DNA from: Symbiodinium natans
Lineage: Eukaryota > Sar > Dinophyceae > Suessiales > Symbiodiniaceae
NCBI GenBank assembly: GCA_905221605.1
Contig: CAJNDS010002523.1
Location: 862,001 to 926,000, forward strand
Reading direction: 5' to 3'
Length of the DNA stretch: 64,000 nucleotides
The position numbers and the translations under genes are program-made. A model generated the notes under the pieces. It was not told the origin of the DNA. It worked only from the letters and a program-made list of their open reading frames with translations, and searched no databases. Shown in pieces: positions 1 through 7,968 of the stretch. Each line of letters starts with the position of its first letter. Position 1 is the stretch's first letter.

Positions 1-463
1 GGGTTGAAACTTGTAAGCCGGTTTCCAGTTGTGCTGTTTTAACCAGACAACTTATTGTTACTTGACTTTTTCTGGGGGGGGAGGGGTAGGGGTCAGGGTT
101 TTGGGTTCTGGGCTGTCACAACGAACTTTCTGGTCCGGAGCGACGGGTTCTTTTGGGGTGGAGCCGGAGCAAGCCCTAACCACTCTAGCAGAAGCCGGCG
201 TGCGACTGCAAGAATCAGACGCCCTAAACCCCAAACCCTAAACCCTAAACCCCAAACCCTAAACCCTAATCCCTAAACCCTGAACCCTAACCCTAAACCC
301 CAAACCCCAAACCCCAAACCCTAAACCCTAAACCCCCAGCTCGTTACGCCGAAGCGGCTGGTAGCAGAACACGTCGAAGAAAACCGGCCTAGCGAAGGCC
401 AGGGCCGCGTAGCTTTTGAGGGTTTAGGGTTTAGGGTAGGGGCCTTAATAGATAGAACTGGAT

Positions 464-510
464 ACATATATATATATATGGTAGCATATATATATATATA
501 TATATACATA
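464..510. repeat. (TA)n microsatellite
   Basis: Alternating AT/TA run broken once by a short GGTAGC-type interruption. Similar (TA)n runs recur at 23818-23841, 29026-29039, 25665-25687, 41373-41392 and 44730-44773, so this is a common background repeat and a frequent insertion neighbour. Confidence 0.9.
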
Positions 511-540
511 TTTTGATATTATTATTTGTTTTGTTTTTTT

Positions 541-612
541 GGGGGTGGCCGTATTGTAGTAGCTTGGTACAGAGACGTACTATTCGTAATAATTCCGACC
601 CTATATTGTAGC
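541..612. repeat. Dispersed element family D, partial copy
   Basis: Contains the family signature of an AGTA-type stretch followed by CGTAATAATTCCGACCC. Fuller copies are at 35193-35270, 41719-41843, 43790-43880, 44371-44482, 54413-54503 and 54794-54890. Non-coding and MITE-like. Confidence 0.6.
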
Positions 613-1034
613 ATTTGAGGGTTTAGGGCGGTTCAGGGTTTCAAGGGTTGAGGGCTTAGGGTGTTGAGGGTCAGTTTAGGGTTGGGGATTCGGGGTCGAG
701 GGTTAAGTGTTTAGGGTTCAGGGTTGAGGTTTGAGAGTTTAGGGTTGACGTGAACCGTGCGAAACCCTGTAAACCCTAGAAGCCTTCGGACACAAACTCT
801 CCCAAGCCTAAGCAGCCCTTCAAACTCTTTAAACCCTGATCCGATAAACCTTGCAAACCCCGCAAACCCTGCACCACTTCATGTAAACCCCGTGTCATTT
901 TGACTCTACTTTGGAGTAGACCCTGAACAACAAAACGTATATACCTTCTTAGGTATAAGTAGCTATGATCGGAACCCAGAACCAACAATTATTTTACTTC
1001 GAACATCCCCACCCTCTCTGGGTAGAGATTCTCT

Positions 1035-1193
1035 GGGGTTGGGCACTCCAGGGACATTGTGGGGTTGGGCACTCCAGGGACACTTTGGGATTGGGCACTC
1101 AGGGACACTCCGGGTTGGGCACTCCAGGGACACTGTGGGATTGGGCACTCCAGGGACACTTTCACTCCAGCGACACTCTGGGGTTGGGCACTC
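1035..1193. repeat. 26-bp minisatellite
   Basis: About six tandem units of the type GGGTTGGGCACTCCAGGGAC plus a short ACTNTG spacer, with length and base variation between units. Open frames through it on both strands encode only the repeat (GVGHSRDT-type on plus, VPGVPNP-type on minus) and are not taken as genes. Confidence 0.9.
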
Positions 1194-1649
1194 GACAGTA
1201 CTCCAATCTAAGGTCCAGGGCTTCAAGCATTAAGTTTTGAGGCCCAACTAGCTGACATCCTTGCTAAGAATAAATGTGTTCCTCTTTCGCTTCTCTTCAA
1301 AGCGACATTGCGAAGAGTGTCCATGTCTCCAAGAGTGCCTCTAAGCCCTACAGACTACCCTATAAACCCTATGAACCCTATCAACCCCCTAAACACCACA
1401 AACCCTAAACCCTAAACCCTATAAATGCGAGAACTCCTATAAACCGTCTACTTCAACCCTATATATAAGCCCCGAGCCCTATCAACCCTATAACCCGACA
1501 AACGCAATAAACACTATAATTTAAACAGACCCTAAACCCTACACCCTAAACCCCAAACCCTAAACCCTAAACCGCGTTTATGGCAGACCAGGCGCAACGC
1601 AGTGAAGACCCCGGCCGCGAGCATGATCACGAGGCCCAAGAGGATGCCA

Positions 1650-1768
1650 CTCAGGCCCCACTCACAGTGGCAGTTGATGCCTGCTTTGGGGGTTTAGGGT
1701 TTAGGGCTTAGGGTTTAGGGTTTAGGGCTCAGGCCCCACTCGCAGTGGCAGTTGATGCCTGCTTTGGG
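1650..1768. repeat. 41-bp duplication flanking an inserted telomeric array
   Basis: The 41-nt segment at 1650-1690 (beginning CTCAGGCCCCACTC, ending CTGCTTTGGG) is repeated at 1728-1768 with one mismatch. The 37 bases between (1691-1727) are five TTTAGGG-type units. The arrangement is that of a target duplication around a telomeric insertion. Confidence 0.9.
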
Positions 1769-1977
1769 TCTTTATAGGGTTTTGGGGCCTCAATGGGCCG
1801 CGATCAGGTCCCCCAATGGCCCTAAACCCTAAACCCTAAACCCTAAACCCTAAGCCCTCTAAATAGCTTTGAAGGTCTTGCCAAGGCATGACATCCATAC
1901 TGCAGGAGCTGTGCGGATATGCCAGTTCGCTATGTGGTTCTCTTAATTATGCCTGCAGAGGTCATGTGGGGGTTTAG

Positions 1978-2055
1978 GATGTTAGGGGGTGCCTTGTTGG
2001 GGTCCTTTTGTAAGGGAATCCTACTGTTTGGGGACTATATTAGGGGTCCATTATG
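1978..2055 (+). repeat. Dispersed element family E, copy 1
   Basis: Shares the order GGGGTCCTT, AAGGGAATCCTACT, TTTGGGG, TAGGGGTCC with copies at 36855-36923 and 48677-48759. About 80 bp, non-coding, with imperfect self-complementarity between its ends. Confidence 0.65.
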
Positions 2056-3121
2056 TTGGAAAAAAACCATACGCAGCCTTACATCCCAAGAGTGTTGGGA
2101 CACAGCACAAAGCAGTGACGAATCACGGGTCACAAGTCGACATCGTTCCAGCTTCTTGTCGAGCATAGTTTCGGGTTGAGGGTTGTCACTTTTTTCCCCC
2201 AAATAGAACAGAATTCCCTTGAAGTGACCCCCAAAGAAAGGTACCCCTTGTTCGGAAACCTCCACTTCTCCAGTGCTCAGGGAAGAAACTACAGGTTGGG
2301 CTTTTCCCTTCAGCCTGAATGCTAAGCCCGGATTGATGACCAACGCATTTGCCAACTGGCTTGGGGTTTATATAGGGTGAAGCAAGTCGCGCAGAGTGGT
2401 AGTGTAATTATACATTGTCCTTTGGGCCTCACTTGGTCTGGACTCTTCTCCTGGCAATGACCACCCGGACCCATGCAATCAACCCCTCCCTCATACTCCT
2501 GAACCCTTGAACACCTAACCCCCTACACCCCTAAACCATACACGCCAGAAAAGGGTTTAGGGTTCAGAGATAAGACTTTAGGGAACCAGAAACCGAAAAA
2601 ACTCCGACAGAGGTCGTGAAAGTGCTGCTCTAGCGAAGGGTTTGCATGTGCCAAGGCCACTATCAGGCTTTGGGTCTTCTAGGGCTTAGGGCTAGGGACT
2701 TCTGCGCCCCCCCCCCCCCCCTATTAGGGTTTAGCGTTTAGGGTATAGTGTTTAAGGCTGAGGGCTTAGGAAAGTTTGAGGCTTCTCAGTGAAGTGTGGT
2801 AGGTGCAGCCCTGAAGCCCCAGACGCTACACCCCAAACCCTAACAGGTTTAGGGTTTAGGATTTAGGGTTTAGGTTTAGGGTTTAGAGTTTAGGGTTTAG
2901 GGTCTAGAAATAGCCCAGATGCCTGCAAGTCCACCAAGCGCCATGGCGTAGGTTCAAAGCTTCACGAGAGCAGTCGGCAAGGGCTTCTGAAAAAAAGGCT
3001 CGAGCCAAGGCGCACATACAAACCCTAAACCCTAAACCCTAAACCCTAAACCCTAACTTAGGGTTTTCAAGGGAGTCAAGCTCGGACCCTTAAGGTTGCT
3101 CCCCTAAGAGGTTTCCCTCCA

Positions 3122-3194
3122 TCCCTAAACCCTAAACCCTAAACCCTAAACCCTAAACCCTAAACCCTAAACCCTAAACCCTAAACCCTAAACC
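3122..3194 (-). repeat. Perfect CCCTAAA array
   Basis: About ten uninterrupted CCCTAAA heptamers. The G-rich TTTAGGG strand is the minus strand here. Confidence 0.97.
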
Positions 3195-4253
3195 TCCCAA
3201 GATGGCCCCTATATTTCCTTAGCAACCTTGAGAAAGGGTCCCCAAACCCAAGGGTACCACCTTAAGGGTCCAAGGTCGAGCCCCATGCAGGGCTGAATGT
3301 TCTGGTTAGGAGTTGCGGTTTAGGGTTTAGGGTTTAGGGTTTAGGGCTTAGGGCTTAGGGTTTAGGGTTTAGGGTTTAGGGTTTAAGGTCTAGGGCCACA
3401 CAAGGAAAAGACGAAGGGAGCAGGAAATGACCTTCAGGGCTGAGGGTGAAGAAAGCTTTAGGGTTTCAGGGCTTGTGAGGGCTTTAGGGTGTGGGGGCAG
3501 AAGGAGGGGCCCCTAAAAAGGGACTTTTGATCTCATTAGCCTATAAAACCATGTATAACCCCTATATATATATATATACACACAGACATACCTACATACA
3601 TACATACACCATTTTTATAGTCCCTATATACCTAAGTAGCCCCCTAAATAACCCCTACTGAGCTCCAAGGTCCCTTATGCGGGTCCCTCCTTTAGTCCCT
3701 TGAATGTAGAGTTTAGGGTTTCGGGTGTTTAGGAGTGTTGGGCTTTGTTCCCAGTCAAGGCTGCCGGCCTAGCACGACTCCCGCAAAAAAAGGAGGTCTG
3801 GCAACCTGAAACCGTAACGACCCTAAGAACCCTAAACCCAAATCTTATGGCAGTTAGGCCCTTAATTTGTACAACCCTAAACACTAAACCCTAAACCCTA
3901 TGCCCGCACAGCCTTTAGCGAGCACCACGCTGTGCAAGTGCCGGGCCACACAGCCACTGGTCCTCGAGGTGGGTTTAGGGTTTAGGGTTTCGGGTTTAGG
4001 GGGTTTCGCGGTCGAAATCCATACTAGCTCTTCAGATCCCAAGCTTTCAGGCCTGAATCTTACCCATACCTGCTATTTGGAGGTTCTTTTGGAAATTCTG
4101 AGCCAAGTTGCGCATGGCCGCCGCCCACTGTGGCTCTGCAGATGTTCAGTGCCCAGCGGAGCAGCTCCAGGGCCTGCTTCCCCGAAAACTAACCCTAAAC
4201 CCTAAACCCCTAAACCCTAAACCCCAACCCTAAACCCTAAACCCTGAACCCTA

Positions 4254-4532
4254 TGCGGAGCTGCAATTGGTATTGTAGCAAGGAGTTAGTGTTGGAAGTT
4301 GAAAGGGTTAATGAACCCGTAAACTATGTTTGGCTCAAGGATGGCCAGTCCGTCCAAAGAAAAAAGTCCGTGTTTGGGAGTGAGGGTTGGGTTAGTGCCC
4401 CTCTACTTGTGTAAGGGTGCCCCTTCCTGGTTGCTCTTATCCGTGTTCTTGGTTGTTTCTTGGTTCGATCTGGGAAATATAAGTTCAGGGCGATTAGGGG
4501 AGTTGATTTTCTTCCTTGGTTGTCCCCCCGTA
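4254..4532 (+). repeat. 5' LTR
   Basis: 279 bp, TGCGGAGCTGC ... CCCCCCGTA. It matches 12758-13035 except for a C/A difference near 4279, a small change at about 4320-4326 (GTAAACTATG against GAAAAAATG), and one base in length. It carries a spliced-leader-like stretch at 4317-4339. No TATA box or polyadenylation signal could be assigned. Confidence 0.93.
4317..4339 (+). other. Spliced-leader-like sequence inside the 5' LTR
   Basis: Reads CCGTA, then a diverged AACT, then ATGTTTGGCTCAAG. The dinoflagellate spliced leader begins CCGTA and ends ATTTTGGCTCAAG, so the two ends match and the middle has diverged. In the 3' LTR only the right half (12829-12842) is preserved. Inferred to be a relic of a trans-spliced transcript end, or the site where the element's own RNA receives or mimics a leader. 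Confidence 0.55.
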
Positions 4533-4544
4533 GGTTATGAGCCC
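4533..4544 (+). promoter_or_regulatory. Primer-binding site for an initiator tRNA-Met anticodon-arm fragment
   Basis: GGTTATGAGCCC starts immediately after the 5' LTR. Its complement, GGGCTCATAACC, is the anticodon stem-loop of eukaryotic initiator tRNA-Met, containing the CAT anticodon. It is not the tRNA 3' end (no TGG start). Using such an internal half-tRNA primer is known from Ty1/copia-type elements such as Drosophila copia. The match supports both the LTR boundary and a copia affinity. Confidence 0.8.
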
Positions 4545-4599
4545 AAATTAGGTTCCCTGCGGTTAAGTGTTCTTTCAAGGTTTTTGGGATCAAGAAGCA

Positions 4600-7428
4600 A
4601 TGCCTTCTCCGAAGCGATGGCTCCAACTTGCCTCGGATGGTGGACAAGATGGTGGAGCTGGAAATGGTGCAGCTGAGTCTCTGGGTGAAAGATCGGTGTT
4701 GGAAGAGGTGATTCCCGGCGCTGAAGAACATCTGGAAGAGGCCTTGGTTGCAGAAAGCCCCAATGTGGGTATGAATCCCAATGTGGATATGGTTAGCAAT
4801 GCTGAAGCTGAAGGACGTGCTGTTTCTGTATCGCCAAAGCCTGGTGAGAAAAGGAACTGGGACGCGACTGGTGGTATAGATCGTGAAATGGAGGTGACTG
4901 TTTTACGAGTGTTGCACAAACACGGATATCAGCCGTCGTCTTCGACTTCGGGTCGAACGGTAGACCAAGAGTCTCAGACCGATCTGGTTGGAGAAGTGCT
5001 TCAAGCGGCCAGGAGGCCTCTGAACAAGATCAAAAGGGATCCATCTTCGAGTTCCCAAGGTGGTGGAAGCGGTCATGAACAGAAGGGTGCGGACAGCTTT
5101 GAAGCTGCACCTGCTGCTGGATACGCCATGGGGGAGGAGGAGATCCTACAGATGGAGGCTGAGAGGTTGCGACAGTTGTCCGAAGAAGAGGACGAGATGC
5201 GACAGGTCTCTGAAAGGGATGGTTTTCGGAAAGACGAGCATCTGATCAAAGCGTGCGATGGGACAACGTGGGAATGGCACCTCCATGAAGATGGGAGACA
5301 ATATTATTACTGCCTGGATACGCAGGAAAGCAAGTGGACATTGCCGGTGGTAGGTGAAAAGATGAAGAGTGACGAGGTGGTTGGGTCTCCTTCGGGCAAT
5401 GAGCTGGAAATGGAGGCGGCACTGGATTCTTCATCCTCTACTCCGAAGACTGAGTCTACGAGGGCATTCCAGGGTAGTGTAAATAGTTTAGGTGAAAAAG
5501 ATTTTTCCTCTACTATCAGGGATAGCGGTCCTAGGGCTGGTGGTGACGCCCCGACCTCGGGTTCTCCTGATGAGGAGGAGATTCCTGGAAGCCGAACAGA
5601 CATCGCTGGAGCTCAACATCTGGATCGGGAAGGAATGGGAGCACTTTCTGAGGGTGTGGCAGCGGTGGAATCGGTAGGTCCAGAAGAAAAGATTCCCAAT
5701 GTGGAGATCGGAACTGTGTCGGCTGCAGAAGATCGAGTGGTGGATGTGGTACCTGTCGTTCAGGAATGTGGTTCTGGAGATTTGGAAGACGGAGGGAAAA
5801 GGTCGTGTGTTGCGACTGAGGAGGTCTCTTCGTTTGGTGCCAAGGTTCCTGCCATTCAAAGGGAAAAAGAAGCTTCTGGAATAGCTGGAGACACGGAAGA
5901 TCTGAAAAATGAGGCCTGGAGCGCCAATGATGCGCGGGTCGATGCGCCAGATATTACCTGGAGTGCGAAGGAAGCACGGGTTGAGGTGCATATGGCGTTA
6001 CGTTCCACGGGCGACTGCAACAATGGGGCGCAGGTCTCCGCAGCAGCTGATGATGGAGGTTCACAGGTGGACGCACTGGTGCAACCTGAAGTTAGCCGCG
6101 AGGAACGAAATGACAAGGGCTACACCGGAGCCAATGAGGCAGCTGTGGTCAATGATGGTGGAAATTCTCCTTTGGAAGCCATGGAACCAAAGGAGCCTGC
6201 GGTGGAAGAAAGCGTGCCTGCCGTGGATGATCGACTCAATTGCCCTGCAGTGGAGGAAGATTTGCCTGCTGCAGAAGGTGTGACAAAGGACTCCAATGAT
6301 GGGTCCACTTCCATGAAGGGAGAAGTGTTGCCGTCTGGAAGTTCGCCGGAAGTCGACACCGAGCGAATTACAGCAGATGAGGCAAAGCCTTTGGCGGAGA
6401 AAAAGAGAGGTCCTGAAGTCCAGGAGCACAAAAAAGATGAGCTTGTGGGACTCGTGGAGCAGGACGAGCAGTGTGACTCAAAGGTGAAAACAAAGGATGC
6501 GCCAGGAGCCGATGATACAGAGGTGGTTTCTGAAGAGCACGCAAAGAAAGTGCCCCGAGCGGGAGCTTTGGAATCACCTGGGACACATTGCTATCAAGAG
6601 GGAGATGAGATCATGGGTCTAGTGCGCTGCATCAATGGGTATGGAGCCTTTTTGGACCTTGGTGATTTGAATGTATTGATTCCTGCAGAAGGGAACAATA
6701 CGTGTCATTTCAGATTTGGTGATACTGTCAATGGAACAGTGAAACTAGTGGAAGATGATGGTACCATAATCTTGGACACCTTTCTGGTTTTGGAAGAGGA
6801 CGTGGAGGACTCTTCCTCAACGCTGCGGAAGTGGAAACCCAGCGGCTGGAGTACGTGGTGGACGAATTCATGGTATGTTTGTCAGTGGTACCGAGATTCC
6901 AACGGTCAATGGGACTGGAAACAGGAGGAAGAGCAATCCGATGAGGAGCTTGTGGTACAGGAGTTATCCTCTGAAGAACGAGAAGAAAGACAACTTTATG
7001 GAGAAAAGATCTACAAAGCTCTTCTGGAGAATGGAAACGAAGAGGAAGCCTATGTTGGCAAAATTACCGGGATGCTGTTGGGTCGCCCGATGGAAGATTT
7101 ACAGGAGTGTGTTGCAGATCAGGCATTCCTCAATGCGGAAGCTCGGCGCGCGTATGGCATCTTGCAAAATGGTGGTTGGAAGCCTGATGGTACAGAAAGC
7201 ACAGGCTTGGGGAAGTTAACCACTTTTTCCCGAAAACAGTACCACAACGCGCTTTTCGAACTGGCATGCAAAAAAAGGAGATTTTCTCGACCAGTTGTGG
7301 GTGAAGCGGTGGCAACGGTGCTGAATCAAGGGGAAGATGAGTTTTGGAACGCGCTTTGGTTGGACACCAAGCTATTTTTGCAGGAGCTTGATGGTGCAGT
7401 GCAATCCATGAGCAAAAGGCTTACATGA
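4600..7428 (+). CDS. LTR-element ORF1: WW, S1 and MLLE (PABC-like) domain protein
   Basis: 942 codons from the first ATG at 4600. The frame is open further upstream from 4567, but only with a GTG. The N-terminal half is long, acidic and low in complexity. A WW domain lies at about residues 220-250 (W224, W246, P249, with an aromatic YYY cluster between). An S1/OB-fold RNA-binding domain lies at about 668-730 (GDEIMGLVRCINGYGAFLDL motif). A tryptophan-rich patch is at about 750-775. A C-terminal MLLE domain at about 797-862 contains KITGMLLG, almost identical to the KITGMLLE core of poly(A)-binding protein. Known: MLLE domains bind PAM2 peptides of translation and mRNA-decay factors; WW domains bind proline-rich peptides. 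Inferred: a Gag-like, RNA-associated protein that could recruit host mRNP factors. The stop codon overlaps the next ATG (ATGA). No enzyme motif was found. Confidence 0.8.
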   Translation: MPSPKRWLQLASDGGQDGGAGNGAAESLGERSVLEEVIPGAEEHLEEALVAESPNVGMNPNVDMVSNAEAEGRAVSVSPKPGEKRNWDATGGIDREMEVTVLRVLHKHGYQPSSSTSGRTVDQESQTDLVGEVLQAARRPLNKIKRDPSSSSQGGGSGHEQKGADSFEAAPAAGYAMGEEEILQMEAERLRQLSEEEDEMRQVSERDGFRKDEHLIKACDGTTWEWHLHEDGRQYYYCLDTQESKWTLPVVGEKMKSDEVVGSPSGNELEMEAALDSSSSTPKTESTRAFQGSVNSLGEKDFSSTIRDSGPRAGGDAPTSGSPDEEEIPGSRTDIAGAQHLDREGMGALSEGVAAVESVGPEEKIPNVEIGTVSAAEDRVVDVVPVVQECGSGDLEDGGKRSCVATEEVSSFGAKVPAIQREKEASGIAGDTEDLKNEAWSANDARVDAPDITWSAKEARVEVHMALRSTGDCNNGAQVSAAADDGGSQVDALVQPEVSREERNDKGYTGANEAAVVNDGGNSPLEAMEPKEPAVEESVPAVDDRLNCPAVEEDLPAAEGVTKDSNDGSTSMKGEVLPSGSSPEVDTERITADEAKPLAEKKRGPEVQEHKKDELVGLVEQDEQCDSKVKTKDAPGADDTEVVSEEHAKKVPRAGALESPGTHCYQEGDEIMGLVRCINGYGAFLDLGDLNVLIPAEGNNTCHFRFGDTVNGTVKLVEDDGTIILDTFLVLEEDVEDSSSTLRKWKPSGWSTWWTNSWYVCQWYRDSNGQWDWKQEEEQSDEELVVQELSSEEREERQLYGEKIYKALLENGNEEEAYVGKITGMLLGRPMEDLQECVADQAFLNAEARRAYGILQNGGWKPDGTESTGLGKLTTFSRKQYHNALFELACKKRRFSRPVVGEAVATVLNQGEDEFWNALWLDTKLFLQELDGAVQSMSKRLT

Positions 7429-7964
7429 CACCAAAGACTGTGTTGTCACCTGGTTACAGCAAGCTGTGCAAGTTCTTCAATCGGGGAAGGTGTCGCAATG
7501 GTGATGAGTGTTCCTATGAGCATCGTCGTTATGGTGAAGGTTGGCCAGGAGGAGGGTCAACTGATCCAAAGAATAGCCAAGAAGCTGATGATGAGGATGG
7601 GAACATCGGTGACCCTCCCACAGAGGAAGGTACAGTGGATGAGGCACAGCAGGAGCGGGAGGATTTAGCCTTCCGGGCCAAGTACAATTTTGGCAAAGGT
7701 GCATCAAAGGGTGAGCCTACGTCAGGTGAGCCAAAAGGTCGGCTGTGTCTGTATTACAATCAAGGTGGTTGTAAATATGGGACTGCATGCAGGTACCTTC
7801 ACAACGATGACATAGCATTGGAAGGGACTTGGGAGCCCGGCAAATCTTGGGACAATGCTTCCAGGAAGTCACTAAGGGACGCAGGGTTCCACAATTGCTG
7901 TTTCGATTATTACCTCCGAGGACGTTGCCGGAAAGGGGTTAAATTTCTGCAAGTACTCCCATGA
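7425..7964 (+). CDS. LTR-element ORF2: CCCH zinc-finger protein, third finger broken by a frame change
   Basis: 179 codons. Two intact CCCH fingers (C-x7-C-x5-C-x3-H) lie near residues 15-33 and 108-126. A third begins at about residue 157 (CFDYYLRGRC) but loses its last Cys and His because the frame shifts near 7935-7950. In the next frame the expected ending FCKYSHDE is present and runs into ORF3. ORF2 lies in a different frame from ORFs 1, 3 and 4, so it needs a -1 shift (or ATGA reinitiation) to follow ORF1 and a +1 shift to join ORF3. Inferred: a nucleic-acid-binding, nucleocapsid-like segment of one larger protein, with CCCH fingers in place of CCHC knuckles. Either programmed recoding or two compensating indels in this copy could explain the frames. 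Confidence 0.75.
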   Translation: MTPKTVLSPGYSKLCKFFNRGRCRNGDECSYEHRRYGEGWPGGGSTDPKNSQEADDEDGNIGDPPTEEGTVDEAQQEREDLAFRAKYNFGKGASKGEPTSGEPKGRLCLYYNQGGCKYGTACRYLHNDDIALEGTWEPGKSWDNASRKSLRDAGFHNCCFDYYLRGRCRKGVKFLQVLP

Positions 7965-7968
7965 CGAG

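Larger units (their letters stand above)
1..4248. repeat. Telomere-repeat mosaic, left part of window
   Basis: No convincing gene. The stretch alternates between CCCTAAA and TTTAGGG tracts, mostly degenerate (CCCCAAA, CCCTGAA, TTCAGGG variants), and short unique islands of 50-300 bp. Short ORFs here end in a Pro-Lys-Pro-rich tail, which is simply the translation of the heptamer. The longest unique part is about 2060-2360, where an open minus-strand frame of 106 codons (2355 to 2035) shows no recognisable family. A 15-nt poly-C run lies at 2707-2721 and a short TA/CA microsatellite at about 3565-3605. Confidence 0.85.

Noticed and set aside
4567-4599. Extension of ORF1 to 4567
   Set aside because: The codon there is GTG. 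The first ATG is at 4600, a better start for a nuclear eukaryotic gene.
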